Below, piece after piece: positions 55,944-64,000 of a DNA stretch of 64,000 bases. Origin of the DNA: Dethiobacter sp. (GTDB lineage: Bacteria > Bacillota > Dethiobacteria > Dethiobacterales > Dethiobacteraceae); NCBI GenBank assembly GCA_020725465.1, contig DYEY01000073.1:23459-87458 (forward strand), given 5' to 3'. Every line of letters begins with the position of its first letter. Position 1 is the first letter of the stretch. The position numbers and the translations under genes are program-made. Under the pieces are notes generated by a model. The model worked only from the letters and a program-made list of their open reading frames with translations, did no database searches and had not been told where the DNA came from.

Positions 55944-55999
55944 CTTTACGTCTCCTTTCCTTCCGTGAATGATATTGCCCTGTTTCTTGCTGTTAATTG

Positions 56000-56036
56000 A
56001 AAGAGGCGGGCAGGCAGAGAACCGGCCCGCCTCTTT
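56000..56036 (-). terminator. Intra-operon hairpin between acsB and acsC (attenuator or processing site)
   Basis: A 12-bp perfect stem AAAGAGGCGGGC/GCCCGCCTCTTT with a 13-base loop starts 9 bases after the acsB stop. On the minus strand only TTTCAATT follows, so termination is probably partial. It may set the acsB:acsC ratio or protect the acsAB message. Confidence 0.6.
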
Positions 56037-56044
56037 TGCAGCGG

Positions 56045-58234
56045 TTACATCAGGGGATCCATGGTGAGGGCCGGGTGGCCTTTTTCTTCCAGGAACGGCA
56101 GGATTTCATCCCCTGTGGTGCCCACCGACTCGTCGGCAATCTTGTCGACGAAGTCGGCGCCCAGGCCTTCTTCTTCGGCCCGTTTACGCAGGTCGTCACC
56201 CAGGAACTCTTTGAGTTCTTTTGGCATCCAGACAATGCGGCCAAGGCCTCCGTCGGCCTTGAGGAACTTGCGGGAAAGGATATAGCTGCGGCCGATGCCC
56301 ATGAAGCCGGGCGCCTGCACGCCGCCGCCCACCGAACCGGCCAGGGTGGAGAAGGTCATGCCACACGGTGTGTCGCCGGAGTGCTCGCGGGTGGTGATCA
56401 TCAGGCCGTTGGCTTCAGGCACGATAGCCAGGATGGCCTCGAAGCAGCCGCAGGAAGTCATGGGACGGTCCATCAGGGTGTAGAGGTTGACCTCTTCCAC
56501 GCTACGGTTGGTATTGGCGTAAACATATTCATTGACCGATTGCCACATACCTTTAACCTCGTCAATGACCCCCTCCTTCTTGATGGGACGGTTGGGGCCG
56601 TTGGGGTCAATCTCGTAGGAAGCCTTGGCATCAAGCCAGCTGACGGCGCCGCACAGGCCCACCCGTTCCGGGGCGACGACACATACGTGGTTTGGTGCGA
56701 AAGACTGGCAAAGGATGCAGGAGTACAGCTCTTCCACCGCTTCGTCGGTGAGGCCCTTCAGGCGGGCGTCACGGACGGCGTAGCGCTCGCGGGCTACCTT
56801 GATCATTTCATCGACCTTTGCCTGGTCGGTGATCAGTATCACTTCCACCCGGTCCACGATGGCAGGGAATTCGTCCTTGAACTTGGCAATGAGCAGCTCG
56901 CCGTAATGCTTCATGCGGAAGCCCTTGTTGAATGCTTCCTTGGAAACACGCAGCCAGCAGAGGTCGCGCTGGGCCACGTGCCAGAGCCCTTCACCATAGT
57001 TGATGAAGTAGTGGATGCGGCGCTCCAGTACCCCTTCAAAGTCTTCCTGCATCTTGCGGCCAAAAATCTTGACTATGATGCCGATGGGGTTGCTGCTGCC
57101 GGGAGTCATCTCGTCAAGGTCGGGGCCGATAACGGTAATTTTGCCATCCTCAATATCCTTCTCTCCCACCATCTGCACCAGCTCAAAACCAGTGGCCTTG
57201 CCGCCGCCGAACTCCACGTACATGTCGCCCTTGCGGATGGTCTCACCCTCGAAAGCGGGGCCGACGGTGATGGGAACGGGGATTTCAAGGATTTTCAGCT
57301 TGATGCCACGCAGCTCCATGCAGTACTTGACCAGGGTGTCGTAGTTGGTATGGGAAACATACCAGTCGGGAATTTCGTCTTCCAGCTCGGTGTCGCAGAT
57401 AACCGGGAAGCCGAGGAAGATGGCGGCAAAGTGGGCGGCTACCTGGACTTCGTCGATCTCGCCGAGGTGCAGGACGAAAGCCATAACGCGGCGGCGCTGG
57501 TAGTCGCGGTGTTCTTCACGCAGTCCGGGTGCGATACCGCCGAAGGCCATACCGGCGCGGAGAGCGTAGTTGACGGCGTGGATCACCTGGGTGAAGTTGC
57601 CAAGCGGGAAAGCGATATAATCCACGCCCAGCTTCATGTTCTGCTCCAGCAGCTGCTCAATGACCTCATTGACCAGGAAGAGCATCATACCCTTGGACTG
57701 CAGCTCCTGGACAATCTTGGCCGCGTCGGCACTGGTGCGCGCCTTGCCGATGATAACAGCTTGGCCGGGGATGGTCCAGTCCACGAGCTGGATGCCGTAC
57801 TTGCGCAGGATGGGGTCGGTGAGGTAACCGGACCAGGGCGCCACGTGGGGCTGGGCGCCGTCCAGGTAGCGCAGCGCCTCGATGATTTCCGCCGCATAGG
57901 CGGTGGACTCACCGTACAGGCGGGCGTTAAAGAACGTCAGCTCTTCCCTGATCTGGTTGCGCATCCTGTTTAAGATGGGGGGCAGGTCGCCCAGCTTGGT
58001 TACCTTCTCACCGGAGAGGCAACTGATAACCGGGAGATAATAGGCGGTATCCGGATATGCTACCGGCATGTCAGGGCCGAACCTGCGGATAGCCTGGTTA
58101 AGCAGGATTTCAGCGTAGCTGGTGGCGATGATGGCGCCGTTGTAGGCTTTCTGCAGCAACCTCTTGGGGGCTTTGTCTTCCGCCCCGGCAAAGATTTCGT
58201 CAAAGGCCGTCTTTGTAAAGGCTGTCTTGGACAT
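56045..58234 (-). CDS. acsB: CO-methylating acetyl-CoA synthase (ACS)
   Basis: ACS condenses CO, the methyl group from the corrinoid protein and CoA into acetyl-CoA at the nickel A-cluster. The 729-residue protein has the A-cluster ligands Cys506, Cys509, Cys518, Cys528 (CILCQSFAPNHVC...GLC) and the Cys595-Gly-Cys597 that binds the distal nickel. By memory this is the numbering of the Moorella enzyme. All three domains are present. ATG 58234 has AAAAGGAGG. It follows acsA by 31 bases; the proteins form the CODH/ACS complex. Confidence 0.98.
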   Translation of the reverse strand: MSKTAFTKTAFDEIFAGAEDKAPKRLLQKAYNGAIIATSYAEILLNQAIRRFGPDMPVAYPDTAYYLPVISCLSGEKVTKLGDLPPILNRMRNQIREELTFFNARLYGESTAYAAEIIEALRYLDGAQPHVAPWSGYLTDPILRKYGIQLVDWTIPGQAVIIGKARTSADAAKIVQELQSKGMMLFLVNEVIEQLLEQNMKLGVDYIAFPLGNFTQVIHAVNYALRAGMAFGGIAPGLREEHRDYQRRRVMAFVLHLGEIDEVQVAAHFAAIFLGFPVICDTELEDEIPDWYVSHTNYDTLVKYCMELRGIKLKILEIPVPITVGPAFEGETIRKGDMYVEFGGGKATGFELVQMVGEKDIEDGKITVIGPDLDEMTPGSSNPIGIIVKIFGRKMQEDFEGVLERRIHYFINYGEGLWHVAQRDLCWLRVSKEAFNKGFRMKHYGELLIAKFKDEFPAIVDRVEVILITDQAKVDEMIKVARERYAVRDARLKGLTDEAVEELYSCILCQSFAPNHVCVVAPERVGLCGAVSWLDAKASYEIDPNGPNRPIKKEGVIDEVKGMWQSVNEYVYANTNRSVEEVNLYTLMDRPMTSCGCFEAILAIVPEANGLMITTREHSGDTPCGMTFSTLAGSVGGGVQAPGFMGIGRSYILSRKFLKADGGLGRIVWMPKELKEFLGDDLRKRAEEEGLGADFVDKIADESVGTTGDEILPFLEEKGHPALTMDPLM

Positions 58235-58265
58235 GCTCTTTCCTCCTTTTCAAAAGAATTACTGT

Positions 58266-60230
58266 TTACCAGGCGGCAGAAGCTTTGGTTTCGAACTTCT
58301 CGGCAGTCTGGGCGTGAATCTTCAGCTTCCAGCTGCGGTAGTCGAGAGCTTCCAGGATTTTCTCGGCAGCCTTATAGGGGTCGGTCTCCCAGATGAAGAA
58401 GCCGCCGTATACATCGTGGGCAATCTGCAGAGCAATGCCGTTCACCAGCTCGCTGCCGGTGACCGGGGGCACCACGCCTACATGTACCGGCAGGCCCATG
58501 GCCACATTCCAGGAACCGATGGCGATAGCCTTTTCACTCATGGCTTCGGGGGCGCTGGCCGCAAAGGGGATCTTCGGCACGTCCACGCCCAGGTCGTTGG
58601 CAATGGCGGTGGCAAAGTTGGTGGCGCGGGTGTTATCCACGCAGGAACCCATGTGGAACACCAGGGGCAGCTTACCCTCCAGCTTGCCGGCGTTGGCTTC
58701 TTCCAGCTTCCGGATGAACGCCTTCAGGCTGTCACCGGCATACTGGTCAACCGCTTCCGGGGAGAGCAGGCCCAGCTTGGCGTAGGAACCGGCGGCACAG
58801 CCGGTGGACAGCAGCAACACGTTATTCTTGGCCAATTCTTTGGCAATTACTGTATGATTTTCGTCATGGGTAACCTTCAGGTTGTTGCAACCGGCGAAAA
58901 GAACCACGCCGCGCAGCTCGCCCGACTTCAGCGCGTCGGTGACAACTTTGATGGGGGCGTCAGGGTTGAGGGCGCCAAACAGGTCATACAAAGCCTCCAG
59001 GCTGAAACCGGCAACGACCTTGTTCTTAACCGAGGGAATGACGCACTCCACGCCGGCCCTTTCCTTATAGCCGTCAATGGCGATGCGGATGACTTCCTTG
59101 GCTTGGTCCAGCGCCCGTTCTTCACTGTAGTCCACGTAGTAAGAGCCGGGGATCTTGGCGTTCTGGGCGGTGGTGATAATACGGGTGTTGAAACATTCTG
59201 ACACTGCCTGGATACCCGGCATAATGCACTGTACGTCCACCACCATGGCGTCGATGGCGCCGGTCATGATGGGCAATTCCTGGGACAAAAAGTTGGTGAC
59301 GGGAGGCACGCCCTGGCGCATCAGCACCTCGTTGCCGGTACAGCAGATGCCCATCAGCTGGATACCGGTGGCGCCGGCGGCCTTGGCTTCGCTGTCCATT
59401 TCCCGGGCAGCCTGCACAATCATTTCGGACAGGAGCGGGTTGTGGCCGTGCACGGCGATGTTAACCTTGGCCGGGTCGATGACGCCGAAGTTGGCTTCGG
59501 TATAAATGGGAGTCGGTATGCCAAAGAGCACGTCCGACAGGTCGGTGCCGATGTGCATGCCGGTGTAGTCGGCCAGCGACGCTTCCAGGGCTTTGAAAAT
59601 CAGGTTGACCGGGTCAGCGTCCATGCCCATGTGGGTCTGCGACATGGCGCTGGCAATGGTTTGAAAAACACTGGTAGGCATAATGTTGCACTCGGTGAAC
59701 TTCTTCACACGTCCGGGGGTGACGGTCTTTTCAACCCACCTGACCTTACCGCCGGTCATGCGGGTGTAGTCCTCCAGGCCCAGTTTAACCACGTCGGCCA
59801 GGATTTCAAGGTCGGTGCGGCCCTCGACGGGGATTTCGAACCTGGTGGCAATGGCCCTTAGTTTCTCCGGGCTCTTAATGGAATAGTCGGGCGCGTGGCC
59901 TTCCAACAGAGCCTTCAGGGTGAGCAGGATGTGTTTGGAATGGTCGGAGTGGGCAGAAGCACCGCCGAGCACCGAGCGGATCAGGTTCCTGGCCACTATG
60001 GTGTAGGCGGTGGCGCCGCAGACGCCCTTTGGCGCCTTGGCGGTAATGCGGCATGGGCCCTGAATGCAGATGCGGCAGCAAATGCCGGTGTCTCCGAACT
60101 TACACTGTGGCTGCTGGGCAAGGTATCTGTCATAAGCCGTATCTACCGGAAGCTGCCCGGAGAGCACCTCCAATACGGCCGGGTCGATGGTACGGTTACG
60201 ATCGACCGCTTTTTTCTTGGCTTCAGACAT
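58266..60230 (-). CDS. acsA: Carbon monoxide dehydrogenase catalytic subunit of CODH/ACS
   Basis: This nickel CODH reduces CO2 to CO for ACS. The 654-residue protein has the N-terminal cluster cysteines (CKFGDTGICCRICIQGPCRI and GVCGA) and the C-cluster ligands: His in VHGHNP, Cys in GICCTG, VQCIMPG, FAGCNN, STGCAAG and MGSCVDN. All are in place. I use ATG 60230 (GAGGAGG 9 bases upstream) instead of GTG 60236. It follows cooC. Confidence 0.97.
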   Translation of the reverse strand: MSEAKKKAVDRNRTIDPAVLEVLSGQLPVDTAYDRYLAQQPQCKFGDTGICCRICIQGPCRITAKAPKGVCGATAYTIVARNLIRSVLGGASAHSDHSKHILLTLKALLEGHAPDYSIKSPEKLRAIATRFEIPVEGRTDLEILADVVKLGLEDYTRMTGGKVRWVEKTVTPGRVKKFTECNIMPTSVFQTIASAMSQTHMGMDADPVNLIFKALEASLADYTGMHIGTDLSDVLFGIPTPIYTEANFGVIDPAKVNIAVHGHNPLLSEMIVQAAREMDSEAKAAGATGIQLMGICCTGNEVLMRQGVPPVTNFLSQELPIMTGAIDAMVVDVQCIMPGIQAVSECFNTRIITTAQNAKIPGSYYVDYSEERALDQAKEVIRIAIDGYKERAGVECVIPSVKNKVVAGFSLEALYDLFGALNPDAPIKVVTDALKSGELRGVVLFAGCNNLKVTHDENHTVIAKELAKNNVLLLSTGCAAGSYAKLGLLSPEAVDQYAGDSLKAFIRKLEEANAGKLEGKLPLVFHMGSCVDNTRATNFATAIANDLGVDVPKIPFAASAPEAMSEKAIAIGSWNVAMGLPVHVGVVPPVTGSELVNGIALQIAHDVYGGFFIWETDPYKAAEKILEALDYRSWKLKIHAQTAEKFETKASAAW

Positions 60231-60260
60231 TCTCACTAACCTCCTCTAAAAGAATAGATG

Positions 60261-60309
60261 TTACGGTGCCAGACACATTCCGCGGAATGTCGCGGCCTGT
60301 GCGGTAACA
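60261..60309. repeat. Palindromic REP-like element between cooC and acsA
   Basis: The core ACATTCCGCGGAATGT (60276-60291) is a perfect 16-base palindrome inside an imperfect 49-base hairpin framed by GTTAC/GTAAC. The GGTGCCAGACAC beside it resembles small mobile or REP-type repeats seen in other bacteria (from memory). There is no T tract. Confidence 0.55.
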
Positions 60310-60318
60310 GTAAGACGG

Positions 60319-61086
60319 TTACCTGCGCGTCACCTCCCTTAGTAACTTTTCCACTATGTCTTCAATCCCCGGCATAACGCCGGCGCCGGAGAGCAGGCCG
60401 CTCTCCTCGGCCAGGGCATTTTCCAAAACATCTTCATCAAAGGAAATTATGCCGAGCAGCTCTTCCGCCTTGAACTGAGACATTATGAACTGCCGTTCCT
60501 TTTCGGTGCGCACTTTGTTGGCCAGTACCCGGACCCGGCGGATACCCAGTTCTTCAGCCAGCTTTTTAACCACTCCGGCAGTCTGGACAGAGACCCGGGT
60601 CGGCTCGGTAACAACAATAAGGACATCCACACCGCGGGAAGTACCGCGGGTAAGATGCTCGATGCCGGCACTCATGTCCATAACCACCACGTCGTCCTTG
60701 TCCAGCAACAGGCTGTTTAAGACCGCGTAAAGAAAAGAATTCTCTTTGCAGTAACAGGCGGTGCCGCCCTGTTTCACCGCGCCCATGCGCAGGAACCTGA
60801 TATTTCCCTGCCGGAGGCTGTAGTGGTCAATTATGTCGTCTACCTTGGGATTAAGGGTAAAAAAAGCACCGCCACCCCCCGTCCGCTCATCCACCAGCTC
60901 TTTCATTTCAATTACGGGACGAAGCATTGCCAACTCCCCGGCGGGCAGACCAAGAGTCGCCCCCAGGCTAACGTCGGGGTCGGCGTCAACAGCATATACA
61001 TTCAGGCCCCGGTTAGCGAAAGCGCGCACCAGGTTGGCGGCCAACGTCGTTTTGCCCACACCGCCTTTCCCTGAAATCGCAATTTT
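60319..61086 (-). CDS. cooC: CODH nickel-insertion ATPase CooC/AcsF
   Basis: CooC-type ATPases load nickel into CODH or ACS. The 255-residue protein has the deviant P-loop SGKGGVGKTTLAANL, the switch segment VDADPDVSLGATLGLP, and VVMDMSAGIEHLTRGT. A CxC metal motif of the CooC type is not clear: a single Cys-Tyr-Cys (TACYCKEN) is present near residue 110 and may be it. I start at GTG 61086, because GGGGGG lies 6 bases upstream. It is first in the acs operon. Confidence 0.92.
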   Translation of the reverse strand, partial: KIAISGKGGVGKTTLAANLVRAFANRGLNVYAVDADPDVSLGATLGLPAGELAMLRPVIEMKELVDERTGGGGAFFTLNPKVDDIIDHYSLRQGNIRFLRMGAVKQGGTACYCKENSFLYAVLNSLLLDKDDVVVMDMSAGIEHLTRGTSRGVDVLIVVTEPTRVSVQTAGVVKKLAEELGIRRVRVLANKVRTEKERQFIMSQFKAEELLGIISFDEDVLENALAEESGLLSGAGVMPGIEDIVEKLLREVTRR

Positions 61087-61144
61087 CACACAATTCCCCC
61101 CTGACACAGATGTATCCACCCCTGCAGATGGACACCATTGTTTT

Positions 61145-61169
61145 ATTCGACGACATACGAAAAAATCCT
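61145..61169 (-). promoter_or_regulatory. Candidate sigma-H-type promoter of the acs operon
   Basis: Minus strand AAAGGATTTTTT and GTCGAATAAA place AGGA and GAAT 17 bases apart. The -10 lies 59 bases before the cooC GTG, almost the same leader length as at rnfC. A TTGACC at about 61195 lacks a fitting -10. The rest of the 61120-61399 gap holds only this and the clpC terminator. Confidence 0.55.
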
Positions 61170-61304
61170 TTTTTTTGTTAAAATACTTTCCCTGGTCAAT
61201 TTCAAAGTTATTATTCCTGGAAAAGCACCTCTTTCTTCCTGTCGCGGAATATTTCGACTCAATTTGCCGGGATAAATCCTAAAGCATGGGGATGTGGTGA
61301 CGGG

Positions 61305-61364
61305 AAAAACAAGCAGCGTCCCTACAGTTGCCTTTTATGCCACTGTTCAGTCCGAAACGCTGCT
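61305..61364 (-). terminator. Likely terminator after clpC
   Basis: AGCAGCGT pairs with ACGCTGCT around a 37-base loop, followed by TGTTTTTCC on the minus strand. The long loop lowers confidence. Confidence 0.5.
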
Positions 61365-61399
61365 GCAATTAATGGGGATAAAATTTCTTAATATTTTCG

Positions 61400-63847
61400 T
61401 TACTCGCTTACAGTAGCTGCAGCTTTATTGAAAGTCAGCTTTTCCCCGTCCGAATCCACCACCACGGTATCATTGTGGGTAAAGTTCCCGCGCAGCATCT
61501 TTTCTGAGATCTCGTCCTCTATCATCTTCTGAATGACACGCCGCAGAGGCCGCGCCCCGTAAGTAAGGTCATAACCCTCTCGGGACAGCAGGGTTTTGGC
61601 CGCTTCTGTGACCTGCAGCCTGATGCCGTAATCACCCAGGCGAGCTGTCAGCTCCCGCAGCATCAGATCTACAATTTTTTTCAGGTGCTCCTCTGACAGC
61701 GGGTGAAAAACAATAACCTCGTCGATTCGGTTCAGGAATTCCGGCCGGAAGGTACGTTTCAGCTCGTCCATAATCTGGTTTTTCATATTTTCGTAAGTCC
61801 TGGCCGCGTCGGCGGCGCGGAATCCCACGGCCGCCTGTTTGCGCAGCTGGGTGGCGCCCACATTGGAGGTCATAATGATAACCGTGTTGCGGAAGTCAAC
61901 CCGGCGCCCCTTGCCGTCGGTCAGCCTGCCGTCTTCCAGTACCTGCAGCAATACGTTGAAAACCTCGGGGTGGGCTTTTTCAATTTCGTCAAACAAAACC
62001 ACGGAATAAGGTTTGCGCCGTACTTTCTCGGTAAGCTGGCCTCCTTCCTCATATCCCACGTAGCCGGGAGGCGCCCCCACCAGGCGGGCCGTCGTATGCT
62101 TTTCCATATACTCCGACATATCAAGCCTGATCATGGCGTCCTCGTCGCCGAACAGGCTCTCGGCCAGAGCCCTGGCCAGTTCGGTTTTGCCCACCCCGGT
62201 GGGGCCAAGAAAGATAAAGGAACCTATGGGTCGCCTGGGGTCTTTGAGTCCGGCCCTGGCCCGCCGGATGGCCCTGGATACCGCCTTTACCGCCTCATCC
62301 TGGCCTATGACGCGCTCGTGCAGGATATGCTCCATATTGAGCAGGCGCTCGGTTTCCTCTTCGGCCAGTTTCTTGACCGGCACACCGGTCCAGGCCGAGA
62401 CAATGTGAGCGATATCATCGGCGGTTACAGACTGCTGGTCAGTAATCTTCCTTTGCTCCCACTCTTTTTTCTGGTTCTGCAGCAGCTCCCTCAGCTGCTG
62501 CTCCTTGTCGCGCAGCTTCGCCGCCAGCTCAAACTCCTGGCCGCGTACCGCCGCTTCCTTTTCATTCCGCAATGTTTCCAGTCTCTCTTCCAGCTCCTTT
62601 AAGTTGGGCGGAGCGGTATAAGCCTTCAGGCGCACGCGGGAAGCGGCCTCATCGATAAGATCGATAGCTTTGTCCGGCAGGAAGCGGTCAGTAATGTAAC
62701 GGTCGGAAAGGCGGACCGCCGCCTCCAGCGCCTCGTCGCTTATTTTAACCCGGTGGTGAGCCTCATAACGGTCGCGCAGCCCTTTTAAGATTTCCAGCGA
62801 TTCTTCCCTGGTGGGTTCGCCGACGATGATGGGCTGGAAGCGGCGCTCCAGTGCCGGGTCACGTTCAATATGCTTCCTGTATTCGTCCAGCGTGGTGGCA
62901 CCGATAGCCTGCAGCTCGCCACGAGCCAAGGCCGGCTTCAGGATATTGGAGGCGTCGATAGCCCCTTCGGCCGCACCGGCGCCGATAATGGTATGAAGCT
63001 CATCAATAAAAACGATGACGTTACCGGCTCCGCGCAGCTCCTCCATCAGCTTGCGCAGGCGCTCCTCAAATTCACCGCGGTACTTGGTGCCGGCCACCAC
63101 CGCGGCCAGTTCCAGGGTAACCACTCGCTTGGCTTTCAGCGTTTCCGGCACCTTACCCACAATAATCCTTTGCGCCAGCCCCTCGGCGATGGCGGTTTTA
63201 CCCACTCCGGGCTCACCGATCAGGCAGGGGTTGTTCTTGGTACGGCGGGAAAGGATCTGAATAACCCGTTCTATTTCCGTCTCGCGGCCGATGACCGGGT
63301 CCAGTTTCCCCTCCCGGGCCAGGCGCGTCAGGTCACGCCCGAACTGGTCCACAGTAGGCGTGGCCGGAACCGCTTTGCCGGGTTCGGCCGGCAGCGGTTC
63401 GTCCCCGGAGCCAAGCAGGCTGAGCACCGACTTGCGCGCCCGGTGCAGGTCCACTCCCAGGTTAGCCAGCACCTGGGCAGCAATGCCTTCCCCTTCACGC
63501 ACCAGCCCAAGCAGCAGGTGTTCCGTGCCCACATAATTATGCCCCAGGTTTTGCCCCTCTTCTATTGCCAGCTCAATAACCTTTTTGGCCCGCGGCGTAT
63601 AGTTCACCCCGGGTCCGGTCGTACGCGGCTCGCCTTTGCCGATGAGCTTTTCTACCTCGGAGCGGACAATGGCCAGCTCCACGCCCAGCGAAAGCAGGAC
63701 TTTGGCCGCGATGCCTTCACCTTCCCTGACCAAGCCCAGCAGGATATGCTCGGTCCCCACAAAGCCATGGTTAAACCTCTTTGCTTCATCCTGGGCCAAA
63801 ACGAGGACTTTTTGCGCCCTCTCCGTAAATCTGCCAAACATGAACAT
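61400..63847 (-). CDS. clpC: ATP-dependent Clp protease ATP-binding subunit ClpC
   Basis: ClpC unfolds proteins for ClpP. The 815-residue protein has two N-terminal Clp repeats ([18 protein letters not shown] and [18 protein letters not shown]), AAA-1 ([13 protein letters not shown]), a UVR/middle coiled domain (about 415-475), AAA-2 ([13 protein letters not shown]) and a C-terminal D2 domain. The ClpP-docking loop is present (AAVGFRA). ATG 63847 has AGGAGG 8 bases upstream. It follows mcsB, as in the ctsR-mcsA-mcsB-clpC operon. Confidence 0.97.
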   Translation of the reverse strand: MFMFGRFTERAQKVLVLAQDEAKRFNHGFVGTEHILLGLVREGEGIAAKVLLSLGVELAIVRSEVEKLIGKGEPRTTGPGVNYTPRAKKVIELAIEEGQNLGHNYVGTEHLLLGLVREGEGIAAQVLANLGVDLHRARKSVLSLLGSGDEPLPAEPGKAVPATPTVDQFGRDLTRLAREGKLDPVIGRETEIERVIQILSRRTKNNPCLIGEPGVGKTAIAEGLAQRIIVGKVPETLKAKRVVTLELAAVVAGTKYRGEFEERLRKLMEELRGAGNVIVFIDELHTIIGAGAAEGAIDASNILKPALARGELQAIGATTLDEYRKHIERDPALERRFQPIIVGEPTREESLEILKGLRDRYEAHHRVKISDEALEAAVRLSDRYITDRFLPDKAIDLIDEAASRVRLKAYTAPPNLKELEERLETLRNEKEAAVRGQEFELAAKLRDKEQQLRELLQNQKKEWEQRKITDQQSVTADDIAHIVSAWTGVPVKKLAEEETERLLNMEHILHERVIGQDEAVKAVSRAIRRARAGLKDPRRPIGSFIFLGPTGVGKTELARALAESLFGDEDAMIRLDMSEYMEKHTTARLVGAPPGYVGYEEGGQLTEKVRRKPYSVVLFDEIEKAHPEVFNVLLQVLEDGRLTDGKGRRVDFRNTVIIMTSNVGATQLRKQAAVGFRAADAARTYENMKNQIMDELKRTFRPEFLNRIDEVIVFHPLSEEHLKKIVDLMLRELTARLGDYGIRLQVTEAAKTLLSREGYDLTYGARPLRRVIQKMIEDEISEKMLRGNFTHNDTVVVDSDGEKLTFNKAAATVSE

Positions 63848-63872
63848 TTTTCACTCCTCCTAAGGAACTCTT

Positions 63873-64000
63873 TTATTCGGGTTTGTTCAGGTAATCTCTG
63901 ATCAGGCGGGCCCTGGCCAGATCCCGCTCCACTCCGTCCAGGTCCTTGCCGGTCGTAACCTGCAGGCAGGCCGGTTGAATCATCACCATCAGCTCTTTCA
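63873..64000 (-). CDS. mcsB: Protein-arginine kinase McsB (partial, C-terminus only)
   Basis: The last 42 codons or so are in the window; the gene continues past the right edge. The sequence KELMVMIQPACLQV then ERDLARARLIRDYL matches the C-terminus of McsB. It lies 25 bases before clpC, as expected in the ctsR operon. McsB phosphorylates arginines to mark proteins for ClpCP. Confidence 0.85.
   Translation of the reverse strand, partial: KELMVMIQPACLQVTTGKDLDGVERDLARARLIRDYLNKPE

Noticed and set aside
55997..57973. 658-codon open frame on the plus strand
   Set aside because: It lies antisense to acsB, whose protein sequence is fully conserved. The open frame results from the GC-rich codon use of acsB; the predicted protein (His- and Val-rich) resembles nothing known to me.

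Overview
The window comes from a spore-forming anaerobic Firmicute with an acetogenic or syntrophic type of metabolism (Peptococcaceae/Desulfotomaculum-like or Moorella-like; I cannot name the genus). The evidence is a complete bacterial CODH/acetyl-CoA synthase operon, an Rnf complex, the mcsB-clpC pair, clpP-clpX-lonB-lonA, and spore genes (spore photoproduct lyase, GerM). By eye the DNA is GC-rich. Almost every gene lies on the minus strand; one M23 peptidase gene at 41.7-42.5 kb is the exception. I see no rRNA, CRISPR array, phage or intact transposon.

Layout from left to right. 0-1.4 kb: the end of an Mrp Na+/H+ antiporter operon (mrpE-F-G) headed by moaC. 1.5-6.6 kb: rnfCDGEAB, with a double-FMN-domain RnfG. 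6.9-19 kb: folC, valS, engB, lonA, lonB, clpX, clpP, tig. 19.2-19.6 kb: a four-tRNA operon (Arg, His, Leu, Gly). 19.7-23.1 kb: a FIST sensor coupled to a GAF/PAS/HD-GYP phosphodiesterase. 23.2-25.1 kb: a stand-alone RACo-like corrinoid-protein reactivator. 25.2-25.4 kb: tRNA-Pro and tRNA-Gly. 25.6-32 kb: rdgB, rph, gerM, murI, UPF0316, radA, splB. 32-36 kb: an ABC exporter with two related permeases, controlled by a BlaI/CopY-type repressor. 36-41.6 kb: an orphan hydrogenase-maturation protease and a pyr operon led by a DUF3786 gene. 41.7-46.8 kb: M23 peptidase, sirtuin, TPR/HTH protein, YhaM nuclease and two unknown genes. 47-61 kb: cooC-acsA-acsB-acsC-acsV-acsD-acsE-(GltD/MvhD fusion)-metV-metF. 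61.4-64 kb: clpC and the end of mcsB.

How the parts fit. The acs operon encodes the carbonyl branch of the Wood-Ljungdahl pathway, the methyltransferase, the methylene-THF reductase and a fused electron-transfer flavoprotein. Rnf interconverts ferredoxin and NADH with an ion gradient, and Mrp can exchange that gradient. The main unexpected signal is a shared promoter motif, AGGA-N17/18-CGAATA, of the sigma-H type. It precedes rnfC, cooC and the hydrogenase-maturation protease, and I found it at no other intergenic region of the window that I scanned. Other items worth attention: AcsC has Thr in place of the first expected [4Fe-4S] cysteine; the SplB-family protein has Ala where the H-donor cysteine is expected; murI appears to start at AUA; and two matching TACTA-N7-TAGTA operators link the BlaI-type repressor to itself and to the ABC exporter.
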